Below the pieces are notes generated by a model. It saw only the letters and a program-made list of their open reading frames with translations. It did not search any database and was not told the DNA's origin. Below, one piece after another: positions 1 to 13,418 of a stretch of DNA of 59,216 nucleotides. Position 1 is the first letter of the stretch. Each line of letters begins with the position of its first letter. This DNA comes from Catenaria anguillulae PL171 (taxonomy: Eukaryota; Blastocladiomycota; Blastocladiomycetes; Blastocladiales; Catenariaceae), in NCBI GenBank assembly GCA_002102555.1, contig MCFL01000148.1, positions 1-59,216 of the forward strand, written 5' to 3'. Position numbers and translations under genes: made by a program.

Positions 1-336
1 TTTGCACGGTGACCCCGGCCCCCCTCGCGTGCCTTGCCGTTCATGCATGCGCATGTGCACTTGGGTACGAAACTCATGGATTTTAAATACAGATGCGGTC
101 CCCTCCACCAACATCATTATTGACCTGTCTCTATAACTCTTCTGACCTCGACTTTTGGCCAGACGATCTTCATCCATCGCCCTCATCTCATCTTTGTTCC
201 TCCTCCTCCGAATTTTCTGAGATGCTTGACCTCTGCGAGGCCGGCTCTATTTCTCCTCTGTACCTACAAATAACAAGTACAACCATCACCGTCTAAGTGC
301 TGGCCACTTTCCACCACACACCATCCACCATCCATC
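1..336. other. 5' flank of the speD-speE fusion gene
   Basis: I see no credible gene here. The only open frame (93-296) has no family resemblance. The stretch just before the ATG at 337 is rich in C, A and T (CCACC/ATCC repeats), as expected for a fungal 5' leader and promoter. No TATA box or other regulatory site stands out. Confidence 0.4.
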
Positions 337-2268
337 ATGTCCTCATCACCCGTCACGTTTCTCCCACGCTCGGCTTCGCCTCGCGCCAACGTCCTTTCCT
401 CGGCCACACCGCAGCCGACTCAGCACCATCAGGCCATGCCGCACCGACCATGCCATCTCGTGCTCCACACAACGGCGCAAGTCCATCTCGCATGTGCTGC
501 ACTACTGGAAGAAAAAACGGACGCTGCTGATTGTTGGCGCCTGCTCGTGTCATCGGTCCTCGTCAATCTTTCTTTGCTTCGACCATCAAGCCGGCATCCT
601 TTGCCATCTCCAATGCATGGTCCAAGCGGCCCGGCCTCGTGTGTGACATGGATGCCATCAGCAAAGAGCATTTGCCCAAGGGAAACAGTATGTGTCGTTT
701 CATTGATGTTCCCACCACCGTCTCGCGACCACCTTCAAGTTGATTGTTTCTGACAATCCTCCCCGCACCCGCCACCCCCACACATTTTGCTTGTTGCATT
801 TTCCCAGTCACATGGTCGAACATGTACGGCGTCAATGTCGACAAGATCCGGTTCCTCGAGGACTCTGCCATGCTGCCCGAAGTGTCTGACTTTATTGCAA
901 AGGCCGGCCTGACGCTGCTCGACTACTCTGCATACCACTTTGATTGCGGCGGCATCACAGCCGTGTTTTTGCTGTCCGAGTCGCACGTTTCGTTCCACTC
1001 TTGGCCAGAGCACGGGTTTGTTGCCCTGGATGGTATGCAACTCAGAGACACAAACGCACAACACACACACACGCCAAAATCGTCGCATTTGCTGACCGTC
1101 TTCATGTTTTTCCCTACAGTGTACACGTGTGGCAAGGGCAAGCCCGAGGACATTGTCAATAAGTTCAAGGCCGTGCTGCAGCCATCGGCCGTGCGACACA
1201 CGTTCCTTGAACGCGGCCGGACGCCCATTTGGCATCGACCGTCAACCAAGGATCGTTCCCGCTGTCTGCGGGCACGTTGCGCAACGAAACCGCGATTGCC
1301 TCGCCGCTCACCTCGGCATCCTCGCAAGATGCGCATGCCGACACTGCCGCCGCCGCCGCAGCTACTGTCGACTCGCCCACGTCGCCTCGCTCGCCACTTG
1401 TCGGTTCGTCTTCGTCGTCGTCGGCTACGTCCACCGACCTTGACATTGTCCACCATCAAGTGGACGCGATCGAGGTCATGACGTCGGCCACAACACCGCC
1501 CTTGCCCGTGGATTTGTGCGTGAATGGCGATGGCGACCAAGACGACTGCTTGCTGCTACGCAACGTGCGCATTCACGCCGACGTGCAAACGCCCTTCCAG
1601 CGGATTGAAATTGTCGACACGCAAACTTTGGGGCGGTGCATGCTGCTTGATCGCGTCGTCCAGTTTTGCGAGGAAGACAACCACGTGTACACGGCCAACA
1701 TGGTGGATCCGGCCATGCAAGCCGTACTGCCCGCGGCTGTCGCCGAGGGACGCAAGGTCAATGTGGCCATCATTGGTGGCGGCGATGGATGGGTTGCAAG
1801 TCATTTGTTGGACCAGTATGCAGACAAGGTTGGCGACATTCGCATTGTGGATATCGATGCTCAGGTGGCTCAGCTGACGCGGGCCTTCTTTGAACCCGAG
1901 GGCAAGCATCGTCGTTTACGGATGCCGCGGTCCAATGGACGTTTGACGATGCTGGCAAGTGGCTCGCCAACCTGCCTGCCGATGTGTCGCCCGGGTCGGC
2001 CGACGTGGTGATTATCGACTGCACAGACCATACGGCCGAGGCATCAAAGATCTTGTACACCAAGGAGTTTTATGCCAACGTCCAGCGGCTGTTGCGGCCT
2101 GGCGGTCGTGTTGTGCAACAGATGAACACGGTGGATGAGGAGTATGAGGTGTTTATGGACGAGGTTAGGGGTCAATGGAAGGACGCCGGATTGGTCGGGC
2201 TTCGCGAGTGGACCGCGTACATGCATTCCTTCTCAGGAATGTCGCTCTTTTGGCTGGCCCAAAAGTAA
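337..2268 (+). CDS. Fused S-adenosylmethionine decarboxylase-spermidine synthase (bacterial SpeD-SpeE type)
   Basis: Predicted to make decarboxylated AdoMet and transfer its aminopropyl group to putrescine, giving spermidine, in one cytosolic polypeptide. Domain 1 (about 808-1225) is the short prokaryotic SpeD: LLSESHVSFHSWPE holds the self-cleaving Ser that becomes the pyruvoyl group and the processing His, and VYTCG (formed across an intron) holds the catalytic Cys. Domain 2 (about 1500-2268) is an aminopropyltransferase with IIGGGDG, IRIVDID and a DDAGKW motif. A Ser/Ala/Thr-rich linker of about 90 residues joins them. Introns by eye: 688-807 and 1033-1119. The ATG at 337 is the best start, but the leader changes frame before 531. 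Two further frame changes occur, in the linker and near 1905; the last lies in conserved sequence and cannot be an intron. The gene is therefore either damaged or carries base-call errors. Typical fungi have a longer, eukaryotic-type decarboxylase and a separate synthase. Confidence 0.82.
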
Positions 2269-3133
2269 ATAAGCGCGCGATCATGATGGGAGTCGGGAGG
2301 TTGGGTATTGTAGATTATATATTTGTGTACATACCTCGTCACAGATCCGGTCCTGGGCTGGGCGGTGACATACTCGTTCCCCTCGGCCTCTCCTTTTCCA
2401 TCAATCAACTAATGTAACTTTCCATGGATGACTGAATGTCTGAGCAACGTCTCACACTGACCTGTCTCACATCATCTGTCACATCCATCAAATGGTCGCC
2501 AGCTTCTTTCGCACTCTGGCAGTGTCAACACTTTTGGTGGTGTTTCGCTCCGTCCCCTTGAGAAAAGCTCATTGTGGCGACTGGAGTCGAGCCGCAAATT
2601 GAAGAGAAAGTGCCGCATGGCTTCCGCAAGGACGGAATATCATATGCATCGCCTGCAGAGTTGTGGTCGTTCGGTTGCGGTTACTGCACCAAGCAAGCAG
2701 ATAGGATGCACTCATTATCCAGCGAAAAAGCGATTGAGTCAACCGCCCGGGGAACCACTCGCTGGTGGATCGAATACCATGCAGCATGCACAAGGACAAT
2801 GTCCAATAGACAGAAAACCCAAAGCCCTATCATGGCAGTGGAGGAGCTGACGAAATGCCATTGGTTATGAAAGGGGATCCAATTCAAGGCCCTCCTCCTC
2901 TGGTGAAAGTGACAAACGCATTTGCACAGCCACTCTTTTTCAGACCACACAATCGGCCTTGCAACCTGGTCGCTGAACACTTGGACACTCCAGTCGCCAG
3001 CTGAGTGACCTCGCTACAAGATAAATGTAAAAACGGATAAACCGCCACTCCCAGAACCACTCCACTTGCCCCGTCGGCCCATGCAAATTTCGTCGCCATG
3101 TAACCCTTGCCTCGAAAAAAGGATGGTCAAGAC
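2269..3133. other. Intergenic, no gene seen
   Basis: About 860 bases between the spermidine gene and the next ATG. Short open frames on both strands show no protein-like composition or family motif. It probably holds a 3' UTR, a terminator and the promoter of the next gene. Confidence 0.4.
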
Positions 3134-4046
3134 ATGAATGACAGCAGCGCAAACCTCAAGTCCAGTTACGACTTCTACTCATGGTTCAGCCGATTCAAGG
3201 CCGGGCCCAATGACGCTTCGCCGGTGCTGCCGACGGCGGTGCTGGACGATACGATGAGCCGGCCACCTGGTCTAGCGGCCGCCACGGACTCTGCCTTGGG
3301 CACCGATGAAATGCCGTCATGCGAACCTGGTGATATCCCCATCCCTCGTCCACCTTTACAAAAGCGACGAGCACGGTGGCACTGTCTCTGCTCCCGTACG
3401 TCGATGCTCCCAACCCCAACCGCTCTGCGTCAATGCCGATTTCTGACGACCAACAATAGTGCGAACCGTCGTCTTGTGCATTCTCTGGATTCATTTCATC
3501 CTCTTCTTTCTCGCCTCGGTCATGTTTCTCATTGTGGCCGCCGTCCTCTTTCACGGCATCAACAATACCGCCCTGCGCCAATTCATCACCGAGGAGGGTG
3601 ACGATCCCAACAACGATTTTGAGCTCATGCTCAACAATACCCCACTGTACTGGATGTACCTTGCCATGTACCTCACGCTGTACCTGGTGACGTGCTTTGG
3701 GATCAAGGCCGTCAAGAAGCGGCGATTGGTCGCTTACAAGGTATGTGTTGCGAATGCATTTTCCGGGTGTCACGTCACTTTGGCCTTGACTGACTGCTGC
3801 TGGCTCATATTGAACTGTCAATCATGCGTCCAGGTGTTTGTCGCAATTCATTGCGTTTCGCTCGTCATGGAAAGCGTTGCCACGCTCATCTTTGAATCAC
3901 TCGTTGGCGCATCCATCACATTTATTGCCCTGCGGGTGCTTGCCACGACCGTCTTGTTTCGGTACATTGCAGTCATGGCCAAGGAACGAGAGCGCATCAA
4001 GCAGAAGGAGGCGCTTGAGATCGAGTTGTCGTCGTCGCCAGTGTAA
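3134..4046 (+). CDS. Orphan four-helix membrane protein
   Basis: Three exons (3134-3395, 3460-3740, 3834-4046) give about 251 residues. The start is the first in-frame ATG. The first 85 residues are polar and probably cytosolic. Four hydrophobic helices follow, at about residues 90-117 (LCILWIHFILFF), 138-160 (YWMYLAMYLTLYL), 183-203 and 208-232. A charged tail with KERERIKQKEALEIE follows. A short acidic loop (EEGDDPNNDFE) lies between helices 1 and 2. The topology resembles MARVEL or tetraspan-like proteins, but I see no diagnostic motif of either, so no function is assigned. Intron phases (1 and 0) agree with the joined frame, which makes the gene model fairly secure. Confidence 0.7.
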
Positions 4047-4976
4047 GTATCGAGCCGTGACGGGGAATGTAGGGTGTATCGTGGAAGCATTCCGTTTTTG
4101 TTTTGCCTTGATTTCTGATACCATCCAGTTTTGAGTATTCACTCTCATATTGTACCCTGCGTGTCTTTCCATAAGACCCACGGCGTAGACGCACAGGAAC
4201 AAATAGATCATATACATACTGAGTACGCGCCAATGCAGGATATCGCCACGACACCGTTGTGTTGTGTGGGCGCAATCACAAACTTACATATGGCTGAGAT
4301 TGTGTCTCACACACGAAATTGGATGACCGACCCTGGCCCCGCCCAAAGAAGTCTCAATGATTAATTTACACAACCGATTGTGTCAGATCAAAGCTCAAGA
4401 TATGTTGTGGCAGCTACTTATCGTATTGTGGCGCCACATGTGTGTATGCAAGGGCTACAGGCGATAACGGCTGCAAACTGCACCGCGAGATCATGCATGC
4501 ATGGGTCCAGATGGATGTGTTGATGCGGAGAATCACCGAATGCGTACGCCCGCCGGCCGACGGCTAATGGAGCCCGCTGGTGGCCCTCGGCCCTTCAGGC
4601 TAGGGCGGGCAAGGAGCCCGAGGGCAAACAACGTGGTGGTGGCCGAGACGCGTTGGTTCCAACTCTATCAGGTCGCGTGTATTTGTTTTCGGGTTGGGCG
4701 ATCCACTCAAGGTTGGCATTTTGTGACGAAATTGTTGGCTGTGTTGGCTGTCGCCACACCGCCATCGTCTTGCGCTCTTTCGCTTGCGTCTGCGACTGCC
4801 CGCCGTCGCCCTCAAAAACCGTCGCGTACCCCCCTTCCCGCCTCCTCTCTCTCTCTTTTTCTCTCGCCCTGAGTACTTGAACTCGGACTCCATTGCACTG
4901 GATCGCTTGTCACCTTTTCTCCTCTCAGCCGCAGACGCAAACGCAGACGTCGCCCGCCGACCTCCCGCCCACCATC
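4047..4976. other. Intergenic; pyrimidine-rich UGP1 promoter
   Basis: About 930 bases without a supported gene. The last 150 contain a strong CT-rich tract (about 4843-4868) on the coding strand, 110-130 bases before the UGP1 ATG. Such tracts are common in promoters of highly expressed fungal genes. That role is inference. Confidence 0.35.
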
Positions 4977-7123
<2,147 letters not shown>

Positions 7124-7637
7124 ATGTGGGCCCCGGCGATTGCCTACAGCTCCACCCCGCCGCCCTCCTTGTCTGTTTCTATTTTTTTTCCTACCCATTT
7201 CCTCTCCCTGTGTTTATTGTATTATCTTTTTTGATTCCATGTGCCAATCCCCTCTTTCGCTGTTGATTGATGTTGGCGTGCTCTTCTTTCCCTTGACGAG
7301 TCTTTTGTTGTTTCCTCCTCCTCTTGCCGCACTTGTCGTTGTCGGTGAGTATCTATTGTTTCTTCATATCACATCCACACCATCATTACATACACTAAAT
7401 AACGAGCAAGGAGCGATTTGACCACCGTCAGGTCAGGGTGCCCGTCATCTTCGTCTTGATCTGATGATGGTTGGGTGATGCGATCTCGGGTTGTTGACTG
7501 GCCATCCACCATCCAACATTGACCATCGATGTGATTGCGTTCTCGCTCTTTCATTTGGATTCAATGATTATGTATCGTTGACCTACCCAATGTTCCCAAC
7601 GTCGGCCCATGTATTGCATTCTCCACTCGCCACGACA
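7124..7637. other. Intergenic between UGP1 and COQ9
   Basis: About 510 T- and C-rich bases with no supported gene. It should hold the UGP1 3' UTR and the COQ9 promoter. An earlier in-frame ATG at 7590 could extend COQ9 by 16 residues. Confidence 0.4.
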
Positions 7638-8704
7638 ATGATCCCAATCGCCTCTATTCTATCGCCCATGACCCGGGCCGCCATGGCCACGTCGTTTGCT
7701 CCACTTGCCTCGCGCCCCGCGGCCGCGGCCTTGGCTACTGCCGTGCTCCGCTCTTCGTCTCTCCGCCGGACACTTGCAACCGAGGTTACTCCGCCTGGCT
7801 CGCCGACCAATGCCGCTGGAGCGACCCATGACTCTGGATCTACCGCGTCGTCATCCCCGCACTCGTCCGAGTCGACATCGCCTCTGCCTCCGCCGTCGCA
7901 CTCGTCCGAGTCGATTGATGACGTGCGCAAGGCACTGCTGTCCACTGCGCTCTCGCTTGTGCCGCAGTACTCGTTCTCGGACCAAGCCCTGGCCGAGGCA
8001 GCAAAGTTGTTGGACTTGCCTGCAACCGTCAAAGGGTTGGCCCCGCATGGTACCAGGGACTTGGTCCAGCACCTGTTTGACGAGGGGCTCGTGGTTATCC
8101 GCGAGGAGCATGAGCGGTTGGTTGCGTACGTTGATGGCCGGAACCCCCCTCTGTTTTGATGAGAGACCACAAGTGCTGACACAGTTCCATCAACAGCGAA
8201 CATGCCGGGAAAAAGCTCGGCGTCACCAAAACCGTGACGCACCTGTCGCGCAAACGTCTCGAGTACATGTCGCCGTACATTGCGCAATGGCCCGACGCAG
8301 TCAAGCTGCTGACGCATCCGACCAACGTGCCTTTTGCTCTGCATCACTTGCACCGGCTCGTGGACGAAATCTGGTACTGTGCGGGCGACCGGTCCTTTGA
8401 CACAAACTATTACACCAAGCGCGGGTTGCTCGCGGGCGTCTACACATCCACGGAGCTGTTTATGACCCAAGACAAGTCGCCGGGGTTTGCGGATACTTGG
8501 GTATTTATGGATGCCAGGTTTAAGGATTCGGCAAAGGTTGGCATGGGCGCCAGTCGGCTCAAGTCGTCGTTGGAGTGGGGCGCCAATAACTTGAAGGGCG
8601 CCTTGATGTCGGTACGATTTGTCCAGTTTTTCGCGACGGATTGATCCTGACTGACATTTGCTTTTCTTCCATTTCACTATATGTAGAAGGGGATCCGGTT
8701 TTAA
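7638..8704 (+). CDS. COQ9: Ubiquinone biosynthesis protein COQ9
   Basis: COQ9 is a lipid-binding mitochondrial protein of the coenzyme Q synthesis complex that presents the intermediate to COQ7. Exons 7638-8125, 8197-8611 and 8687-8704 give 306 residues. The N-terminus (MIPIASILSPMTRAAM, then RSSSLRRTLATEV) is an Arg/Ser/Ala-rich presequence without acidic residues, fitting mitochondrial import. A Ser/Pro linker precedes a TetR-like helical domain (KALLSTALSLVPQYSFSDQAL). The COQ9 core reads HLSRKRLEYMSPYIAQWP, then DEIWYCAGDRSFDTNYYTKR and MTQDKSPGFADTWVF. The last exon is only 18 bases, adding KGIRF and a stop; reading through its donor would instead add an unrelated tail. The gene is convergent with MUTYH, 160 bases away. 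Confidence 0.93.
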
Positions 8705-8864
8705 GGTGGTATCATACAATTCGGTTTGCAATCGTGTGTACATGGATCTGAGGCAGGGCAGCTTCTCGCAATCAATAGTTAGCCATGGACTCTTGTTTTT
8801 TATCTATTTACTTTTTCTTGAAAAACGACGCAATGCTTGGCTGCTGTTACTCGGAGAGCTCGTG

Positions 8865-11111
8865 TCAGCAGGAACAAGACCAACCTGGAGATAAAGAGGC
8901 AAACGTTTGTCGCACCTTTGGATCCACCTTTGCAGTTTTTCCCTTGCCCTTGGCTGCCTTGTTCTTTGGCTCACTCTGGTCCATAACATCATCATCCTCA
9001 ACATGATTCTCCCCCTCCCCAGCCTCCGATAACCCCTTGACCTTTTCCTTGACCAACTTGAACACCTTCTTCATGCCAGTCGACACGGCCTCGACTTGCA
9101 TTTCCTCCTCCGTGACCCACTTGACTGCGCGCTTACCCAATGCGATGGCCAAGGTACCTTCCTCGTCCTCATTTTCACCCGCTGCAGAGCCCGTAACCGA
9201 AACGTACTCGACCTCCAACGTCATCTTGATGTGCGAGAACAAGTGCGTGACACTGCCAACTTTCTTTCGCCTCTTGATCTCGCGGCCCACCTCGGCGGCA
9301 ACCAGTGTCTGCACCAAGACCTCGACGACATCCTTGTCGGCATCACACACATACTCCCACATGTTGGCCAACAAGCCCTGCGCGGGCCGCTGCACAATGC
9401 AATACTTGGCACGCGTCACATGATGCACCACCGCAACATAAACCGTCTCATCCCGCGGCGCCTTTTTCACTGGCTTGCGCGGATAAATCGTCACATCACC
9501 AGGATATGCCGCCTCCCCGCCCTCCACCTCTTTCCATGTTTGACAATGCGCACACGTACACCCAGCAGCCAGGCCCTTTTGCGCCCAACACGACTCGCGT
9601 ACGGGACACTGGCCACACGCCGGGCTGGTTGGCGTGCACACTGTGGCGCCCAATTCCATGAGCGCTTCGTTCCAGTCGCCTGGCCGGTCACACCCGTGAA
9701 CCAGTTGGCCCGCAAGCGTCCAATGCAAATCCGTCATGCTTTTGGCCTTTGGGTCGCCGCCCAGCGCTCGCATGCGCGAGAGGACGCGGATCACGTTGCC
9801 GTCGACGACGGGCGTGGCGATGCCATAGGCGATTGATGCAATGGCGCCTGCCGTGTACTTGCCAATGCCCGGGATTTGCGAGGCAAGCTCTATTGGGTCC
9901 GAGGGAAGAATGCCGACGTGTGAAGAGACGAGCAGTTGGGATGAGGTCAGCAGGCGGTGAGCGCGAGAGTAGTAGCCGAGCCCTGACCAGGCTTGTGTGA
10001 CTTCCTATCGACACACGCAAACACGTGGAAGGACCGAGCAATGTGAGAAAATGTAGGTCAGGTAAGGGACAAAACATCAAAGGAGAGGAGAACTGACCTC
10101 TTGAGAAGCACGAGCGAGATCAAACACGGTAGGCCATTTGGACATCCATGTGATATAGTAGGGAGTGGCGGTAGCGACTTGGGTTTGCTGGCACATGATC
10201 TCAGAGACCCACACTGGAAATACGGCACATGCGAGTAAGTTGGTCAGGTCAACGGGAAGGCAATAGGATCGAATCTTTGACGTACCTTCATAAGCGTGCT
10301 GCCCAGGCGCATTGCGGTCGACATGTGACGGGAAGACAGATGCATTAGCCAGTGTCAAATCCGTCACGGCCGGGGAGGTGTTTGGCGCAGGTGCCGAAGG
10401 CACGACAGGTTGTGCGTGCGGTTGAGGTGCTCGGCCGTTGGAATCGTTGTCGCTGTCGCTCTTGGCTTCATCCTCGTCCTCGTCTGCGCTCGAGTCGCTC
10501 AGCATATCCGACAAGTCGCTGCTCGAACCGGCACTCTCCTCATCACTCTCTCCTGCACTTGAATCGCCGAAATCAAACACGGCTTCGGACAGCTTGGCGC
10601 GTTTGATGGATCCGCGTTGCGCGGCCGCGCGGGCAGGCCGTTTGCGAGAAACGGGCGAGGTTGGAGGTGACGATGACGACGACGGCTCGGCATTGGTCTG
10701 GACCTGCCGATCTGCATCTGTTTGGATCGCCGGCTTGGAGTCGTTCACGGGGGCACTTGAACCTTCAGCATCGGCTCCATCCATACCGTCGTCTGCAGCA
10801 GTCGCCAGTGACGCTGCTGGCGCTGTCGTGCCGTCTGTGCACCGGGTGCGACGCCAGGGCAAGTCGCGCTTGTTGGCATCAAACCAAGCAATCAAACCTG
10901 ACCGAATCAGCGGGATTTCGTCGGCAGCAAAGCCGTGGACAAGGTCTTCCATGTCTTCAATGGTCGTTGACGATGACGCCGAGCGGCTGGTCGCCGCCTT
11001 CTTTGCATTCGATCTTGCCCTTGTTGGGTTGGACTTTGCCTTTGCAGACGCAGGCTTGGCCGAGGAGGAGGAGCCGGAGCGGCTTGAGCGTGGCGCCGAA
11101 CGAGGGGGCAT
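8865..11111 (-). CDS. MUTYH: A/G-specific adenine DNA glycosylase (MutY homologue)
   Basis: Removes adenine mispaired with 8-oxoguanine, in the nucleus and possibly mitochondria. Three exons (11111-10286, 10213-10098, 10004-8865) give 693 residues. After a basic Ser/Lys-rich leader come [25 protein letters not shown] (formed across the first intron), [15 protein letters not shown], the helix-hairpin-helix [16 protein letters not shown], and VVDGNV with the catalytic Asp. The iron-sulphur ligands read [17 protein letters not shown], the exact MutY spacing. A Nudix-like 8-oxoG recognition domain ([26 protein letters not shown]) and a Lys-rich tail follow. Unusually, about 170 acidic, Ser-rich residues interrupt the glycosylase fold right after LPWRR, at a place where other MutY proteins have almost no spacer. 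Confidence 0.95.
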
Positions 11112-11560
11112 GACACTTGATACTTGGAAAGGGGTCTGTGAGTCGATGACTGACTTGGCGCAATATCATTGCTATGTGCATTCCTTGCTTTCTGGGAATT
11201 CTCGCCGACAGAGCGAGAGCCGGGCCGCTGGCAATTCCGATCTCGATCTCGACGTCTGCAGGATCCATGTCATAAGAATCATGATCACATGTCTCTCAGT
11301 TTGTCTCGCGGACTCGAAAGGCGGCGAAATGCATATGATTTGGCGTGATGACGGTGCAATGAATCATGTACTCCAGGTTGATGCCAATACTCGGCGCAAT
11401 CCCATCCACTCCCGCTCTATTTAGGCTGTCCACTTCCTCCGCCCGCCGCCGTTGCCGGCCTTCCTACTTCTCCACAAGACTTCATCCACATCGTCTCTTG
11501 CACACATCGTCAAGGCTCTACCCACAAAGTCAGCATCGCTTCAACACGTCGACCTCCCAA
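11112..11560. promoter_or_regulatory. Divergent MUTYH/TATDN1 promoter; possible alternative TATDN1 start
   Basis: 449 bases separate the two divergent ATGs. An ATG at 11366 is in frame with TATDN1 and would add 65 residues (FRLSTSSARRRCRP, STRLHPHRLLHTSS) that are rich in Arg and Ser and lack acidic residues, like a mitochondrial presequence. This stretch could therefore be 5' UTR or coding, depending on the transcription start. Confidence 0.4.
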
Positions 11561-13032
11561 ATGACTCCAGGAAACAAGTCCATTGTCCGCCTCTTTGGTT
11601 GGTTAATTTCACCTGCTTCCCACATCCCGCTCGGCCCTCTCGTTGCCCGTTCCTGACCTGGACTTGGTTTCAATGACGGATGGCAGACATTGGTCTCAAC
11701 CTGACCGACCCAATGTTTCGCGGCTGCTACCATGGCAAGCAAAAACATCAAGGTGTGTGCATATGTGTGCAAGTGGTGCTTGACACTTGATCGCTCTCCC
11801 ACGCTCAACTGACCCTTATCCTACCCGCAGACGACCTCGTCGACGTCCTCGAGCGTGCTCGTGCAAGTGGCGTCGATTGCATGATGCTTACGGGCGGCAC
11901 ACTGTCTGAATCCGAAGAGGCACTCAATCTTGCTCTTCAACATGGTATGTATATATGCTGCATGCCTCCGCTTGGCTTCGCCCAACCGTCCTGACCGTCC
12001 ATCGTCCACGCCACTTGGAAAGACGGACTTGTCTCGACCGTTGGGTGCCACCCTACGCGATGCAACGAGTTTGAAAAGAACCCCGACAAATACTATGCGG
12101 ACTTGCTTGCGCTGGCCAAGCGCGGCAAAGAGCTCGGCAAAGTTGTTGCAGTTGGTGAGTGTGGACTCGGTATGTTGAGAGGCGAGGACGTGTTCCGTAT
12201 ATCATCCCTGCGTGTCTGTCTGGCTCATTCATTGTGTGAATGCACATATAGATTACGACCGGTTACACTTCTGCAAGGCCGATGTACAAAAGAAGCACTT
12301 TCCTCGACAGTTCCAGCTGGCCGCGGAAACTGGACTGCCCATGTTTTTGCACGATCGGAATACTGGCGGTGCGCTCGCGGTTACTGCTTGCTCCGCTTGT
12401 CTGATTTCAACTCACGTTGCCGACATGTGTCCATGCAGGTGACATGCACGCCATTCTCAAAGCCCATCGGGACCAGTTTTCCACCGGTGTTGTGCACTCC
12501 TTCACGGGCACGCTCGAGGAAATGCAGCAGCACGTGGACATGGACCTGTACATTGGCATCAATGGATGCTCGCTCAAAACTCAGGAAAATTTGGAGGTGC
12601 TCAAGCAGATTCCTCTCGACAAGCTGATGCTCGAAACCGGTACCTTCGTTCGTATCGTTTCCCCCGTTCACCGCATGATTCTCACTTTGCTTGGGCTTGC
12701 CCGCGCACCCGACAGACGCACCGTGGTGCGACATTCGGCCAACGCATGCGTCGCACGCCTACGTGTCTGCCGCTGCTGCCGTCTCGCTCTCGCCCACGCG
12801 CCCATCGACAAAGTATCCATTCCCGTCGTGGTTCTTTGACGAAAAGACCAATGTGGCAAAGAAGCACGAGAAACACGTTCCGGGCATGATGATGAAGAGT
12901 CGCAACGAGCCTTGTGGTATGATCAAGGTGCTGGTGGCAGTGGCCGCCATTCGGGGCGAGGAACCGGCAGAAGTGGCGAGGGTCGTGTGGGAGAACACCT
13001 GCAAGGTGTTTGGTTCACCGACGGGTCAGTGA
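11561..13032 (+). CDS. TATDN1: TatD-family deoxyribonuclease
   Basis: A metal-dependent 3'-5' DNase of the TIM-barrel amidohydrolase superfamily. Family members are linked to DNA repair and apoptotic DNA fragmentation. Seven exons (11561-11597, 11687-11752, 11831-11944, 12023-12169, 12252-12368, 12439-12639, 12716-13032) give 332 residues. Conserved blocks: [92 protein letters not shown] and LMLETDAPWC. The metal ligands are visible: the Glu of GECG, the His of VHSF and the Asp of TDAPW. The usual HCRN after MFL reads HDRN. All introns are 70-90 bases, and the joins DIG, GLDYD and ETDAP are made across splice sites, which strongly supports the model. See 11112-11560 for a possible longer N-terminus. 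Confidence 0.95.
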
Positions 13033-13418
13033 GAGGTATGTGAGGTCGAGTTCAAAGTCTCAATCGCCTGGTCCATGGTTCAAGTGGTTGTTTCATAATC
13101 AGCTAGTCAATTAGTCTCATCTGCATGTGTGCGATGAATACAGTCTCGACGCTTTGGATCAAATGTACATTCTGTTGTAATTTGACTGGACAAGCGAACA
13201 TTCTTGAGACAGCGTCAAATATCCAAATAACAGAGAACGGCAGCCTGTGCACGGCCGTGCCGGAGCGCCAACTTTTGGCAAATAAAAAAAAAAAAAAAAA
13301 AAACTAAAGAAATTGCTGAGGAAGGCTGATCATGACGATGCCCTCTCTCTGCTCGTCAGCAATGCGCAGAATATTTAATTGTGGGAATCAACCGTTTCGG
13401 GATCATTTTCACTGCAAA
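13033..13418. other. Intergenic between convergent genes
   Basis: 386 bases between the TATDN1 stop and the stop of the minus-strand seven-helix protein. No gene is seen. It contains the longest homopolymer in the window (A20 at 13284-13303). Confidence 0.4.
13284..13303 (+). repeat. A20 homopolymer
   Basis: Twenty consecutive A residues directly after CAAAT, in the 3' flank of TATDN1. It could be simple homopolymer slippage or the tail of an old retroposed transcript. No recognisable body lies in front of it. Shorter A runs lie at 31550-31563 and 35807-35821. Confidence 0.8.

Noticed and set aside
1225-1500. A spliced linker (donor near 1255 or 1264, acceptor 1361) to explain the first SpeD-SpeE frame change
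   Set aside because: Phases would fit, but the donors (GTTCCC, GTCTGC) are poor and no conserved sequence guides the choice, so I left the cause open.
7583-8743. A 386-residue minus-strand frame opposite COQ9
   Set aside because: Antisense shadow; COQ9 motifs are on the plus strand and cross two spliced introns.
10438-11424. A 328-residue Ser/Ala-rich plus-strand frame opposite MUTYH
   Set aside because: Low-complexity shadow of the Ser/Asp-rich MUTYH insertion, which is read on the minus strand.
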